Assembly (NCBI GenBank): GCA_002450295.1
Contig: DJYX01000214.1
Coordinates: 1-17,020 of the forward strand
Length of the DNA stretch: 17,020 nucleotides
Source of the DNA: Deltaproteobacteria bacterium UBA6967
Lineage (GTDB): Bacteria; SAR324; NAC60-12
Direction: 5' to 3'
In this document: in pieces, positions 7,288 through 14,846 of the stretch
Position numbering within the stretch: position 1 is the first letter of the stretch
Layout of the letters: each line of letters starts with the position of its first letter
Notes under the pieces: model-generated
What the model was told of the DNA's origin: nothing
Database searches by the model: none
What the model saw: only the letters and a program-made list of their open reading frames with translations
Program-made: the position numbers and the translations under genes

Positions 7288-8280
7288 TTACATTCCTAGT
7301 TTTTTCATATTTGCAAAGCTTTTGCGGTACATTTGGAGTTCATAATCTACCAGCTTGCTGTCCTCACCTTTTTCCCATGGCGTACGGTAGTCCTCTTTGT
7401 CGGATAGAGGGTTTTTCTGGGTTGCTAATAGACATTTGGCCAGCTCAGTTGCCGATTTTGCTGGATAGCCCCGCCACCAATCTTCTTTGAAGAGTTTAAC
7501 GTGTCGAGCCTCAAGAGCTCCTGGCTCTAGTACCGCAGTTAGTTGATTTTGGTGTTTACCAATTTCTTTGAAGAGTTCATCAAATGGCACAGCTCCCTCT
7601 CCAATCTTACAGCGTACTAGTCGGAATCCTTCATTAGTGAACTGCACGCGGTAGTCCTTGAGCTGTAAATGTATAACGTGAGGCGCAACTGTTTTCGTAA
7701 ATTGATTAGGGGATTCAACCACTGGAAAGGAGTTGCCGGTGTCGTAAGTAATTCCAACCCCTGAGGTCATTTCACAGAATTCCACTAGTTCTGCGGAAGT
7801 GAAATCTTGATGATTTTCAATGGCAATCATCAAACCAGCATCAGCAGCGGTTTTACCAAGTTCAAGGATCTTTTTTCGAACCGCTTGGCGCAGTTCATTC
7901 CAATCAGTTCGGAAGGCTCTTCCACCACAAAGCACGTTGGTCAAAGCAAAGCGGATTGTTTTTGCCTCGAGCAGTTGCGCTGACCTAAAAACATGGCCCG
8001 TTTCCTCAAGAATATAGCCTCCTGAAACAACTGGAGTGATTCCTCTATGGTCTAAGCGATCCTTCAAAATTTGAAATTCATTGCCGGAAAACTCTTGTAA
8101 CCAGGGATCAAAGATTTCCAAGGACTTAGCACCAAGTTCCTCGGCAATCTTTAAAAACCCTTCCAAACCTGTCCCGTTTGGATTTTGTCTGGCGGTGCCT
8201 CGTCCTTGTAAACCAAGGTAATAGGTCATTCCATAAGGATTGAGTCCCAGTTTGAATAGCGGCCAAGAAGAATTCGTCAT
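7288..8280 (-). CDS. Sugar phosphate isomerase/epimerase-like TIM barrel
   Basis: Xylose-isomerase-like/AP-endonuclease-2 fold protein, 330 aa. The family's metal-binding set is visible: E155 in IAIENH, D180 in ITYDTGN, H204 (or H201) in HVIHLQLKD, and E252 in LEPGA. These residues usually bind a divalent metal for keto-aldo isomerisation or C3 epimerisation of sugars and related hydroxyketones. There is a C-terminal extension after residue 270 with many Lys, Glu and aromatic residues, longer than in minimal barrels. AAGG is placed six bases before the ATG. It sits 60 bases after the aldo/keto reductase gene and nine before the next SDR gene, in one apparent operon. In this cluster it could interconvert a keto-sugar made by one of the dehydrogenases. 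The name 'sugar phosphate' is the family label; no phosphate site can be claimed. Confidence 0.85.
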   Translation of the reverse strand: MTNSSWPLFKLGLNPYGMTYYLGLQGRGTARQNPNGTGLEGFLKIAEELGAKSLEIFDPWLQEFSGNEFQILKDRLDHRGITPVVSGGYILEETGHVFRSAQLLEAKTIRFALTNVLCGGRAFRTDWNELRQAVRKKILELGKTAADAGLMIAIENHQDFTSAELVEFCEMTSGVGITYDTGNSFPVVESPNQFTKTVAPHVIHLQLKDYRVQFTNEGFRLVRCKIGEGAVPFDELFKEIGKHQNQLTAVLEPGALEARHVKLFKEDWWRGYPAKSATELAKCLLATQKNPLSDKEDYRTPWEKGEDSKLVDYELQMYRKSFANMKKLGM

Positions 8281-8340
8281 GTGAACCTTAGTAGATTAAG
8301 CGATCTTTCCAAGATTGACTAAAGGGCTGTTAAGATGAGC

Positions 8341-9396
8341 TTAGCTACGATCTCGAACCAAGCGATGGTGGGCAGGAGAAAATTCTTCCATTCCACCAAT
8401 ATTTCCGTAGCTTTGATCAATCCACTCCAACGGATATCCGTGCTTGAAGTTAGAAACTTCCTCCAAACGATTCCAGTGATCTGCTTCGAGATCCCAATCC
8501 GCGACTGCCAAAACATCTTCAATTTGCGCAACTGTTTTGGGGCCGGAGATGACAGATGTAACTCGACGATCTCCAAGGAGCCAAGCAGTGGAAAGCTGGC
8601 TCGGAGGCTTCCCAGTCACTTCTCCCAATTCAACTAGTGCTTCCACGGTATCAAAGGCGTGATCATGGAAATATCGCGGAATATCAACACTTTTACGGTA
8701 AGAAATTCTGGATCCCTCCGGAATATCACCTCCCCGTTGGTATTTCCCACTTAAAAACCCGCTTGCTAATGGACTCCAACAGAGCATACCCAATCCTTGG
8801 TCGGCACAGGCTGGAAGAATCTCTCGTTCAATATCACGGCGTACCAAGTTATACATGTGCTGAGCGCTGATAAACTTTTCCAAGTTCATCTTTTCTGCAA
8901 TCGAGTTGGCTTTGACCATTTGCCAAGCGTAGTAATTACTGCAACCGATGTAGCGAACTTTGCCTTGCCGAACCAGATCATCTAGGGTTCGCATCGTCTC
9001 CTCCATGGGAGTGAACCAGTCTGGACCGTGCACTTGATAAAGGTCGATGTAATCAGTTCCTAGTCTTCGCAAGCTTGCTTCCACAGCTTCCAAAATATGC
9101 TTGCGGGAACTACCGCTTCCATTTGCGCCTTCCGAGGTTCGAAACCAAGCTTTGGTTGCAATGACTAGTTCATCACGATTATGGGACTTGATCGCTTGGC
9201 CTGTCATTTCTTCTGAAACTCCAGCGCTGTACATATCTGCAGTGTCGAGAAAATTCCCTCCGGCATCAACAAAGGTATCAACAATGCGCGAAGCCTGATT
9301 TTGGTCACAGCCCCAATTGGCCATTCCAAATGTCATCGTGCCTAAACAGATTCTGGAAACAAGCAGACCGGATCGGCCAAGATAACGATATTTCAT
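8341..9396 (-). CDS. Aldo/keto reductase
   Basis: Aldo/keto reductase of 351 aa with a TIM-barrel fold and NADPH- or NADH-linked carbonyl reduction. The catalytic tetrad is complete: D51 and Y56 in DTADMY, K82 in ATKAW, and H123 in QVHG. SNY (153-155) and SPLASGFLSGKY (near 209-220) are standard cofactor-binding stretches, and SGPKT (near 288-292) binds the cofactor phosphate side in the family. An excellent Shine-Dalgarno sequence (AGGAG, complement of 9403-9407) lies six bases before the ATG. It is separated from the upstream SDR gene by 44 bases. Such enzymes often act on sugar aldehydes, aldoses or xenobiotic ketones; here a sugar aldehyde or ketone of the same pathway is likely. Confidence 0.93.
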   Translation of the reverse strand: MKYRYLGRSGLLVSRICLGTMTFGMANWGCDQNQASRIVDTFVDAGGNFLDTADMYSAGVSEEMTGQAIKSHNRDELVIATKAWFRTSEGANGSGSSRKHILEAVEASLRRLGTDYIDLYQVHGPDWFTPMEETMRTLDDLVRQGKVRYIGCSNYYAWQMVKANSIAEKMNLEKFISAQHMYNLVRRDIEREILPACADQGLGMLCWSPLASGFLSGKYQRGGDIPEGSRISYRKSVDIPRYFHDHAFDTVEALVELGEVTGKPPSQLSTAWLLGDRRVTSVISGPKTVAQIEDVLAVADWDLEADHWNRLEEVSNFKHGYPLEWIDQSYGNIGGMEEFSPAHHRLVRDRS

Positions 9397-9440
9397 CGGG
9401 TACTCCTAAAGCTTCTGAAAATTTTATTTGCTAATAACTC

Positions 9441-10187
9441 TTACCGTCCCCCTCCGACATCCAGTGTGGATGCGGTGACGTAGGAGGCTTCGGGTGATAA
9501 CAACCACATGATTGCCTCAGCGACTTCTTCTGGAAGCCCACCTCGTTTCATTGGAACCACATTTTCCAATCGTTTCACGCGATCAGGATCACCCAGGCTT
9601 GCGTGAATATCGGTATAAATTAGTCCTGGGCGGATTCCATTCACTCGAATTCCCTCATTTGCGACTTCCTGGCCCAATCCATGTGTAAAGGTGTCAATTG
9701 CTCCTTTGCTGGCTGCATAATCTAAAAATGAATTAGGCCCCCCCATCTTGGCGGCTGCGGACGAAAGATTGACGATAGCTCCTCCAGAACCCCCCAATCG
9801 AGTAGACATTCTTTTGACAGCTTCTCTCGCACACAGCACTGCCCCAAGAATATTCACATCAAAAAGTTCCTGCAAACGCTCGCTTGTCATTTCCACGAGT
9901 GGTTTTGGAGGCTGGAGGATTCCAGCATTGTTGACGAAGGCATTCAGTTTCCCCAGTTGCTGGTCCACCTGATTGAACATTTCAATGATCTCTGATTCGA
10001 CACTCACATTCGCTTGAATGATGATCGCTTTCCCTCCCCCATCATTGATTTCATCCATTAAGTTTTGCGCAACATCTGCTCGTTTCTGGTAATTTATTGC
10101 GACCGCATAGCCTCGCTTCGCACCCAGACGGACGGTTGCGGCACCAATTCCTCTGCTTCCTCCTGTGACCAACATGACTTTATTCAT
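9441..10187 (-). CDS. YgfF-like SDR oxidoreductase
   Basis: Short-chain dehydrogenase of 248 aa. I chose the ATG at 10185-10187 because it opens with MNKVMLVTGGSRGIG, as family members do, and has GAGGG seven bases upstream; the longer frame to a TTG at 10247 would overlap the upstream gene and adds an unlikely extension. Motifs: TGGSRGIG (8-15), NNAG (86-89), N112, S142/S143, Y157 and K161. The sequence around REAVKRM, GGSGGAIVN, DYAASKGAIDT and the RPGLIYTDIHA tail closely follows E. coli YgfF, an SDR annotated as glucose-1-dehydrogenase-like, as I recall it. It lies 46 bases after the previous SDR gene. It probably acts on a sugar or hydroxyketone; the exact substrate is unknown. Confidence 0.9.
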   Translation of the reverse strand: MNKVMLVTGGSRGIGAATVRLGAKRGYAVAINYQKRADVAQNLMDEINDGGGKAIIIQANVSVESEIIEMFNQVDQQLGKLNAFVNNAGILQPPKPLVEMTSERLQELFDVNILGAVLCAREAVKRMSTRLGGSGGAIVNLSSAAAKMGGPNSFLDYAASKGAIDTFTHGLGQEVANEGIRVNGIRPGLIYTDIHASLGDPDRVKRLENVVPMKRGGLPEEVAEAIMWLLSPEASYVTASTLDVGGGR

Positions 10188-10194
10188 CAAGAAT

Positions 10195-10199
10195 CCCTC
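10195..10199 (-). promoter_or_regulatory. Ribosome binding site that decides the start at 10187
   Basis: On the minus strand this is GAGGG, seven bases before the ATG at 10187. No comparable site precedes the TTG at 10247. Confidence 0.65.
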
Positions 10200-10233
10200 A
10201 TTCGATATGTATCTTCGAAATTTTGAGTAGTGT

Positions 10234-10986
10234 TTATCCACGACCAATGAACGGCATCGTAGTGGCCATCACAGTCACAAACTGTACATTTGCTTCTAAG
10301 GGCAATTCTGCCATATAGAGAACAGTCGTCGCGACATTTTCAACATCCATTCTGGGCTCAATTCGAACACTGCCATCAGCCTGAGGTACACCTGTTGTCA
10401 TCCGGTCAGTCATCGGAGTCGCAGCGTTCCCAATATCAACCTGACCGCAAGCAATATTGAAGGGACGGCCATCCAAGGAAAGTGATCGGGTTAATCCTGT
10501 AATTGCGTGTTTTGTTGCCGTGTATGGTGCAGAGCCAGGACGAGGAACGTAGGCAGATATGGAACCATTGTTGATGATGCGACCACCCTGTGGATCCTGA
10601 CGTCTCATTTGAGCAAAAGCTGCCCTTGCACAGAGGAAGGAACCTGTCAAATTGACATCAACTACTTTGAGCCAGTCCTCGATTGGGGTTTCATCGATGG
10701 TTCTTGATGGGCTTCCCATTCCAGCATTATTGAAAAGGACATCAATTCGACCCCACTTGTTAACAACATTGGTAAACGCAGTATCGACAGCTTCGGGTTG
10801 ACTTACATCACAGGGTAGAATTAGAGAATTCTCAGTCCCTGCTGCCGTTTCCTCCAGGAGTTCTTGACGTCTGCCAAGAAGCGCAACTTGGTAACCTTCA
10901 GTTAGAAATCGTTGGGCGACTGAGCGCCCAACACCGGTACCTGCTCCGGTAATGATGGCTACTTTGGAGTTGTTGTTTGAAGACAT
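10234..10986 (-). CDS. SDR-family oxidoreductase
   Basis: Short-chain dehydrogenase of 250 aa. Cofactor loop TGAGTGVG (13-20), with R39-R40 after the second strand (LLGRRQ), a pattern that usually favours NADPH. NNAG is at 86-89, and the catalytic residues are N112, S142 (in GSIS), Y155 and K159. The usual PG turn after the catalytic Lys is replaced by a [13 protein letters not shown] segment, which matches a distinct SDR subgroup that also ends in a MPFIGRG-like tail, as here. The ATG is preceded by AGG about eight bases away. It is second in the run, 42 bases after the D-2-hydroxyacid dehydrogenase gene. With a NADPH-type pocket it may work as a reductase; direction is not provable from sequence. 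Confidence 0.9.
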   Translation of the reverse strand: MSSNNNSKVAIITGAGTGVGRSVAQRFLTEGYQVALLGRRQELLEETAAGTENSLILPCDVSQPEAVDTAFTNVVNKWGRIDVLFNNAGMGSPSRTIDETPIEDWLKVVDVNLTGSFLCARAAFAQMRRQDPQGGRIINNGSISAYVPRPGSAPYTATKHAITGLTRSLSLDGRPFNIACGQVDIGNAATPMTDRMTTGVPQADGSVRIEPRMDVENVATTVLYMAELPLEANVQFVTVMATTMPFIGRG

Positions 10987-11028
10987 GGTTTACCTGTCAT
11001 GAAGTTGATAAAATGATGGAACAAGAAA

Positions 11029-12057
11029 TCAGCGGAAGGATTGTCCTGGCCGGAGAAAGTGAGCATTTACACAGTTTCTCAACTTGTCATCCTTAAGATA
11101 CAGAAGAACGGTCTCTACGGATTTTCGTCTGAGGTCTAGTGCACTATCAACGCTGTACCAAGCTGTGTGGGGGGTGACGAGCAGTCGTTGTTGAAGCCAG
11201 GTTTCATTGTTTTGAAGAGCCTGCAATAATTTTGGCATCGGGTCTGGAGGCTCGGTTGGAAAAACGTCGATTGCTGCTGCACGAAGATAGCCATCTTTGA
11301 GGACATTATAAACGCCATCTAAATCAAGAATAGGCCCTCTTGCTGTGTTGATCAGAATCGAGTCTTTGGGCAATAACCGTAGCAATTTCTCATTGATGAT
11401 TCCCTGAGTTTCATCAGTCAGAGGTGTGTGGATGCTGAGGATGCTGACCTGGCTACAGAGTTCTTCAAGACTCTCAACCCTCTCAACTCCGACCGCAATT
11501 TCCTGACCCCTAGGTAAATAAGGGTCATAAATTACCACTCGCATCCCAAATGCTTTGGCTCTGAGTGCGGTTGCAGTGCCTATCCGTCCCATGCCCAATA
11601 GCCCGATACTTCTGCCGCGGAGTCTTCTTCCAGGGGGAACCTTCAAATGACTAAAATTCTTGAAGGGGTCACTATTTACAAGGTTATGATAGGAAACGAA
11701 TTGTCGCTCCAACGAGAGAATCATACCAATCGTATGATCGGCAACTTCGCTGGTTCCATAGTCAGGAGTATTGCAAACAGCAATGCCCCTTTCTGCAGCT
11801 GCTTTCAGGTCGACATTGTCGAAACCCACCCCACAGCGAACGATGATGCGACAACTTTTAAGCTGGTCCATGTAGTTGGCGTCGATGGTTGCGATATGCC
11901 AGACCAAGAGACCAAAATATTCAGAAAACTCTTCAGCAGGAACCTCTTCTTCCCATCGAAATAGATCAAGATCCAGATGGTTGGCAGCAACCTCTCTCTC
12001 TGGGATGCCTCCATCGGTGTATTGAATGTCTGGGCTCAGTACTCTAAACGAACTCAT
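11029..12057 (-). CDS. D-isomer-specific 2-hydroxyacid dehydrogenase (CtBP-like)
   Basis: NAD-dependent D-2-hydroxyacid dehydrogenase, 342 aa, interconverting a 2-keto acid and its D-2-hydroxy acid. The Rossmann loop is GMGRIG (155-160) with D178 after the second strand (IYDPY), indicating NAD. The catalytic trio is R240 (NTARG), E269 (PTEPP) and H297 (TPHTA). RCGVGFDNVD (74-83) and the NTPDYGTSEVADH segment are typical of the subfamily that includes C-terminal-binding-protein-like bacterial enzymes. It is the first gene of the minus-strand run and therefore closest to the divergent promoter region. No clear Shine-Dalgarno sequence is seen before its ATG, so a leaderless or weakly translated start is possible. 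In this context it could reduce or oxidise a 2-keto sugar acid such as a glyoxylate- or ketogluconate-type compound. Confidence 0.92.
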   Translation of the reverse strand: MSSFRVLSPDIQYTDGGIPEREVAANHLDLDLFRWEEEVPAEEFSEYFGLLVWHIATIDANYMDQLKSCRIIVRCGVGFDNVDLKAAAERGIAVCNTPDYGTSEVADHTIGMILSLERQFVSYHNLVNSDPFKNFSHLKVPPGRRLRGRSIGLLGMGRIGTATALRAKAFGMRVVIYDPYLPRGQEIAVGVERVESLEELCSQVSILSIHTPLTDETQGIINEKLLRLLPKDSILINTARGPILDLDGVYNVLKDGYLRAAAIDVFPTEPPDPMPKLLQALQNNETWLQQRLLVTPHTAWYSVDSALDLRRKSVETVLLYLKDDKLRNCVNAHFLRPGQSFR

Positions 12058-12117
12058 GATTTTCGGTTGACTTAAATTGGGTTAGGCCGTTAGCGGATTC
12101 TTTTGAAGGCTTGCAGA

Positions 12118-12135
12118 ATCTCTGATTTCAGAGAT
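12118..12135. promoter_or_regulatory. Perfect palindrome, likely operator
   Basis: ATCTCTGA and TCAGAGAT are exact reverse complements separated by TT. The symmetry extends to AGA/TCT-type flanks (12115-12116 with 12137-12138) after one mismatch. Its length and its place in a divergent spacer suit a dimeric repressor or activator. It shares the TCTGA/TCAGA half-site with the palindrome at 12159. Confidence 0.5.
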
Positions 12136-12158
12136 GCTAAGACTTTTTTGTAAATTTT

Positions 12159-12171
12159 TCAGATAATCTGA
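12159..12171. promoter_or_regulatory. Second palindrome sharing the TCAGA half-site
   Basis: TCAGAT and ATCTGA flank a single A. It overlaps the GATAAT candidate -10 hexamer, so a protein bound here could block transcription of the plus-strand genes. The arms are 24 bases downstream of the first palindrome's end. Confidence 0.42.
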
Positions 12172-12280
12172 TTAAATTCGCAAACATACACGGCAATTAA
12201 AATCTTGCCAAGTCCTCATTCAACTTCATTTCAGTGTTTCTTGAGGCGAATTTAGGGCTCATGTCTGAATCTCATCCAAT

Positions 12281-12285
12281 AGGAG
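12281..12285 (+). promoter_or_regulatory. Ribosome binding site that decides the start at 12291
   Basis: AGGAG is five bases before the ATG at 12291, giving MARNHYDF. The longer frame from GTG 12234 has no such site and adds 19 residues before the normal SDR N-terminus. Confidence 0.75.
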
Positions 12286-12290
12286 TATTT

Positions 12291-13046
12291 ATGGCGAGGA
12301 ACCATTACGATTTTACGAATCAGCGGGCGATTGTGACAGGTGGTGCGCAAGGAATTGGCCGGGCGATTGTGGATCGGCTTGTGGGAGGGAGTGCGAAGGT
12401 CGCAATTTGGGACATGGATGCTAGCCTTGCCGAAACGGTTGCATCTGAATATCCCGAAGGACAGGTTGTACCGATTCAAGTCAATGTGTCTGATTTGGAT
12501 TCTGTTAACAGTGCGTGGGATTTCACGAAAGTTAAATTAGGTGGTGCTGAGGTGTTGGTCAATTCTGCAGGAATTGCTGGAGATACAGCGACTGTTGAAA
12601 ACTATGATTTGGGCCTCTGGAAAAAAACTCTTGACATCAATTTGACCGGAACTTTTTATGTTTGTCGGGCGGTGATCTCAGGTATGCGCCAACAAAACTA
12701 TGGACGAATTGTCAATATTGCCTCCATAGCTGGTAAGGAAGGGAACCCGAATGCTTCAGCCTATTCTGCATCAAAAGCAGGTGTAATTGCCTTGACGAAA
12801 TCACTCGCCAAAGAAACCGCGGACTTAAATATTTCTGTCAATTGCATCACTCCCGCTGCAGCCCGAACAAGGATTTTTGAGCAAATTAGCGAGGAACATA
12901 TTCAGTATATGCTCGCAAAGATTCCTAGAGGTCGTTTTGTTCAAGTTGAAGAGATTGCTGCAATGGTCTGCTGGATTGCTTCTGAAGAAAATTCCTTTAC
13001 GACTGGAGCCGCCTTTGATCTCTCGGGTGGGCGAGCCACTTATTGA
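12291..13046 (+). CDS. SDR-family oxidoreductase, possibly keto-deoxy sugar acid dehydrogenase
   Basis: Short-chain dehydrogenase of 251 aa. Cofactor loop TGGAQGIG (16-23) and D41 after the second strand (AIWDMD) point to NAD. The usual NNAG is NSAG (91-94); the catalytic set is N117, S145, Y158 and K162. The normally conserved PG after the catalytic region is PA (ITPAAARTRI, residues 187-194), an unusual change. The protein ends in FDLSGGRATY; as I recall, an SGGRATY-like tail is frequent in dehydrogenases acting on 2-keto-3-deoxy sugar acids (for example LRA5-type enzymes), which would suit this locus, but I cannot confirm it here. Its stop lies 29 bases before the next SDR's probable ATG. 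It is first in the plus-strand set, just downstream of the divergent region. Confidence 0.9.
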   Translation: MARNHYDFTNQRAIVTGGAQGIGRAIVDRLVGGSAKVAIWDMDASLAETVASEYPEGQVVPIQVNVSDLDSVNSAWDFTKVKLGGAEVLVNSAGIAGDTATVENYDLGLWKKTLDINLTGTFYVCRAVISGMRQQNYGRIVNIASIAGKEGNPNASAYSASKAGVIALTKSLAKETADLNISVNCITPAAARTRIFEQISEEHIQYMLAKIPRGRFVQVEEIAAMVCWIASEENSFTTGAAFDLSGGRATY

Positions 13047-13075
13047 AATTTCCAACACCAAATATTCCGGAACTG

Positions 13076-13840
13076 ATGACCAATCCAATTTACTCAGATC
13101 TTGTAGGCAAGAGAGTGTTTATGACTGGAGGTGCCAGTGGTATCGGCAAGGCCATTGTCGAAGCGTTTTGTGCTCAAAAAGCAGAAGTGTTCTTTGTTGA
13201 TTTGAACGCTAAGGCTGGTCAAGATCTTTGCCAGAACTTATCAGATGCAGGGGGAAGTACCCCAACCTATAAAGCGATCAATTTGCTGAAGATTGACGAA
13301 TTGCAGGGCTGGATTCGTGAAATCCACGCTCAGCATGGTCCAATCCAGGTATTGGTCAATAACGCAGCCAACGACACCCGGCATAAGCTTGAAGATGTGA
13401 CCCCAGAGTATTGGGATGAGCGCATGGCTACCAATCTACGGCACTTCTTTTTTACGGCTCAGGCCGTTCTGCCACAGATGAGGGAAAATGGGGGTGGATC
13501 CATCATCAACTATGGCTCTGTATCCTGGATGCTCAAGCAAACGGGGATGCCAGCTTACACCACGGCAAAATCAGCGGTTTGGGGATTCACAAGATCCCTA
13601 GCCAATGAAGGCGGAGCAGATCGAGTAAGAGTCAATATGCTTGTTCCAGGATGGGTCATGACTGAGAGACAATTGACGCTTCACGTTACGCCAGAAGGGC
13701 TGAAACAATTAGAAGAGCGTCAATGCCTGCCAGATCATGTTCAACCAGAAGATTTGGCACAGGCCACTCTGTTTTTGGCTTCAGATGCTAGCCGCATGAT
13801 CACAGCTCAACAAATCGTTGTGGATGGTGGCTGGACATGA
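13076..13840 (+). CDS. XylB-like aldose (xylose-type) 1-dehydrogenase, SDR family
   Basis: Short-chain dehydrogenase of 254 aa. I prefer the ATG at 13076 because MTNPIYSDLVGKRVFMTGG aligns with the N-terminus of Caulobacter D-xylose dehydrogenase as I remember it; the TTG at 13043, overlapping the upstream stop, would add 11 residues without a good ribosome binding site. Motifs: TGGASGIG (17-24), D42 after the second strand (NAD), NNAA (95-98) instead of NNAG, N120, S148, Y161, K165 and PGW (191-193). The stretches DTRHKLEDVT, YWDERM, NLRHFFF and GSVSW, and a VDGGW tail, are shared with that subgroup. Such enzymes oxidise an aldose to its lactone. The exact sugar is unknown; xylose, galactose, arabinose or fucose-type sugars are all possible. 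It overlaps the following membrane-protein gene by four bases. Confidence 0.88.
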   Translation: MTNPIYSDLVGKRVFMTGGASGIGKAIVEAFCAQKAEVFFVDLNAKAGQDLCQNLSDAGGSTPTYKAINLLKIDELQGWIREIHAQHGPIQVLVNNAANDTRHKLEDVTPEYWDERMATNLRHFFFTAQAVLPQMRENGGGSIINYGSVSWMLKQTGMPAYTTAKSAVWGFTRSLANEGGADRVRVNMLVPGWVMTERQLTLHVTPEGLKQLEERQCLPDHVQPEDLAQATLFLASDASRMITAQQIVVDGGWT

Positions 13841-14811
13841 CAATCAACTCACGCTGGGCAAATGTACTGAAAGACGTTTGGAAAGATTCAATCGAGATCA
13901 GTTTTGAGCTGTTCAAAGTGATGATTCCAGTGGTGATTTTGGTGAAGATCTTACAGGAACTCGGTGTGATCACAGTTCTTGGAGATTGGCTAACACCCTT
14001 GATGCAATTCTTAGGTTTGCCTGGATATACCGGTTTGGTTTGGGCGACTGCCTTGTTTACTAACTTTTACGCTGCTGTGTTGGTATACATCAATCTAATG
14101 GGCGATGTTGAGACACTTAGTATTGCTCAGGTTACAGTGCTGACTTCAATGATGCTTTTTGCGCATAGTTTGCCAGTTGAACTGAGAATTGTTCAGAAGA
14201 CAGGGCCAAGAATTTGGAGTATCGGCCTATTGAGAGTTGGCTCAGCGATTGTGTACGGATACATACTCCATCTCGTTCAGTCTTCCATGGGTTGGAACCA
14301 GCAGGCGGCCCAGCTAGTTTGGGAGCCTAGTCCAATAGAGCCTGGAATTGCAAACTGGGTTTTGAGTGAAATCGAAAACTTTTTTTGGATTTTCGTAATA
14401 CTTGTCGGACTCGTTGCTCTGATGAAAATCTTGGATGAATCGGGTACAACTAAATTTCTTCAGACTTTGTTGGAACCTATTTTGAGGGTTCTTTCGATCA
14501 GTAAACAGGCAACTAACTTAACTGTAATTGGAATAACCTTGGGATTAGCTTATGGGGGCGGACTAATTTTGAAGGAAGCAAGATCAGGATTGTTATCAAC
14601 AAAAGATATTTACTTCTCGCTTGCGTTAATGAGCATCTTCCATAGTGCTATCGAAGATACTTTACTCATGCTGCTATTGGGGGCAGATTGGGTGGGCATT
14701 TTAGTTTGCAGATTCCTATTTAGCTTCTTTGTACTGTGGCTTCTGGTCAAAATTGTTGGCCATTGGTCAGAATCAAGATTCAATTTTTGGTTTTGGCATC
14801 AAACAACTTAA
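13837..14811 (+). CDS. Membrane protein with two Gate (nucleoside-recognition-like) repeats
   Basis: Integral membrane protein, 324 aa, with about eight hydrophobic segments. Two related halves can be seen: WLTPLMQFLGL...MLFAHSLPVE (residues 51-115) and LLEPILRVLSI...SIFHSAIEDT (211-275). Each ends in an HS motif followed by a conserved acidic residue, as in the Gate domain found in nucleoside-transport and spore-maturation (SpmA/SpmB) proteins. The ATG overlaps the stop of the XylB-like gene (ATGA), so the two are translationally coupled. That coupling suggests it moves the substrate or product of the dehydrogenase across the inner membrane, but no member of this subfamily with a proven substrate comes to mind. 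No signal peptide is needed. It ends 35 bases from the convergent ribH gene with no visible terminator. Confidence 0.8.
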   Translation: MTINSRWANVLKDVWKDSIEISFELFKVMIPVVILVKILQELGVITVLGDWLTPLMQFLGLPGYTGLVWATALFTNFYAAVLVYINLMGDVETLSIAQVTVLTSMMLFAHSLPVELRIVQKTGPRIWSIGLLRVGSAIVYGYILHLVQSSMGWNQQAAQLVWEPSPIEPGIANWVLSEIENFFWIFVILVGLVALMKILDESGTTKFLQTLLEPILRVLSISKQATNLTVIGITLGLAYGGGLILKEARSGLLSTKDIYFSLALMSIFHSAIEDTLLMLLLGADWVGILVCRFLFSFFVLWLLVKIVGHWSESRFNFWFWHQTT

Positions 14812-14846
14812 TAATACGTTACATCGTGATTTGTTGTTGCGAATAC

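Larger units (their letters stand above)
12058..12290. promoter_or_regulatory. Divergent promoter/operator region
   Basis: This 233-base spacer separates the eight-gene minus-strand run from the three-gene plus-strand set, so promoters for both must lie here or nearby. It is AT-rich in the middle (12139-12180), with a GATAAT sequence at 12162-12167 that could be a -10 element on the plus strand. I could not find a convincing -35 partner. Two palindromes (12118-12135 and 12159-12171) fall in its centre. The frame of the first SDR stays open back to a GTG at 12234, but nothing supports translation from there. Confidence 0.6.

Noticed and set aside
10188..10247. Longer N-terminus for the YgfF-like SDR from TTG 10247
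   Set aside because: It overlaps the upstream gene, lacks a ribosome binding site and precedes the normal SDR N-terminus; the ATG at 10187 has a good site.
11647..11964. 105-codon plus-strand open frame inside the D-2-hydroxyacid dehydrogenase gene
   Set aside because: It is a shadow of a strongly conserved coding frame, with no ribosome binding site or recognisable motif.
12118..12149. Palindrome followed by a T-run read as an intrinsic terminator
   Set aside because: The T-run begins about eight bases after the stem, the stem is AT-rich, and no plus-strand gene lies upstream; an operator fits better.
12234..12290. GTG start for the first plus-strand SDR
   Set aside because: The ATG at 12291 has AGGAG at ideal spacing and gives a standard SDR N-terminus.
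13043..13075. TTG start overlapping the previous stop for the XylB-like SDR
   Set aside because: It is possible by position, but the ATG at 13076 fits the subgroup's N-terminus much better.
14812..14846. Possible bidirectional terminator between the Gate-protein gene and ribH
   Set aside because: I found no hairpin with a T-run in the 35-base gap.
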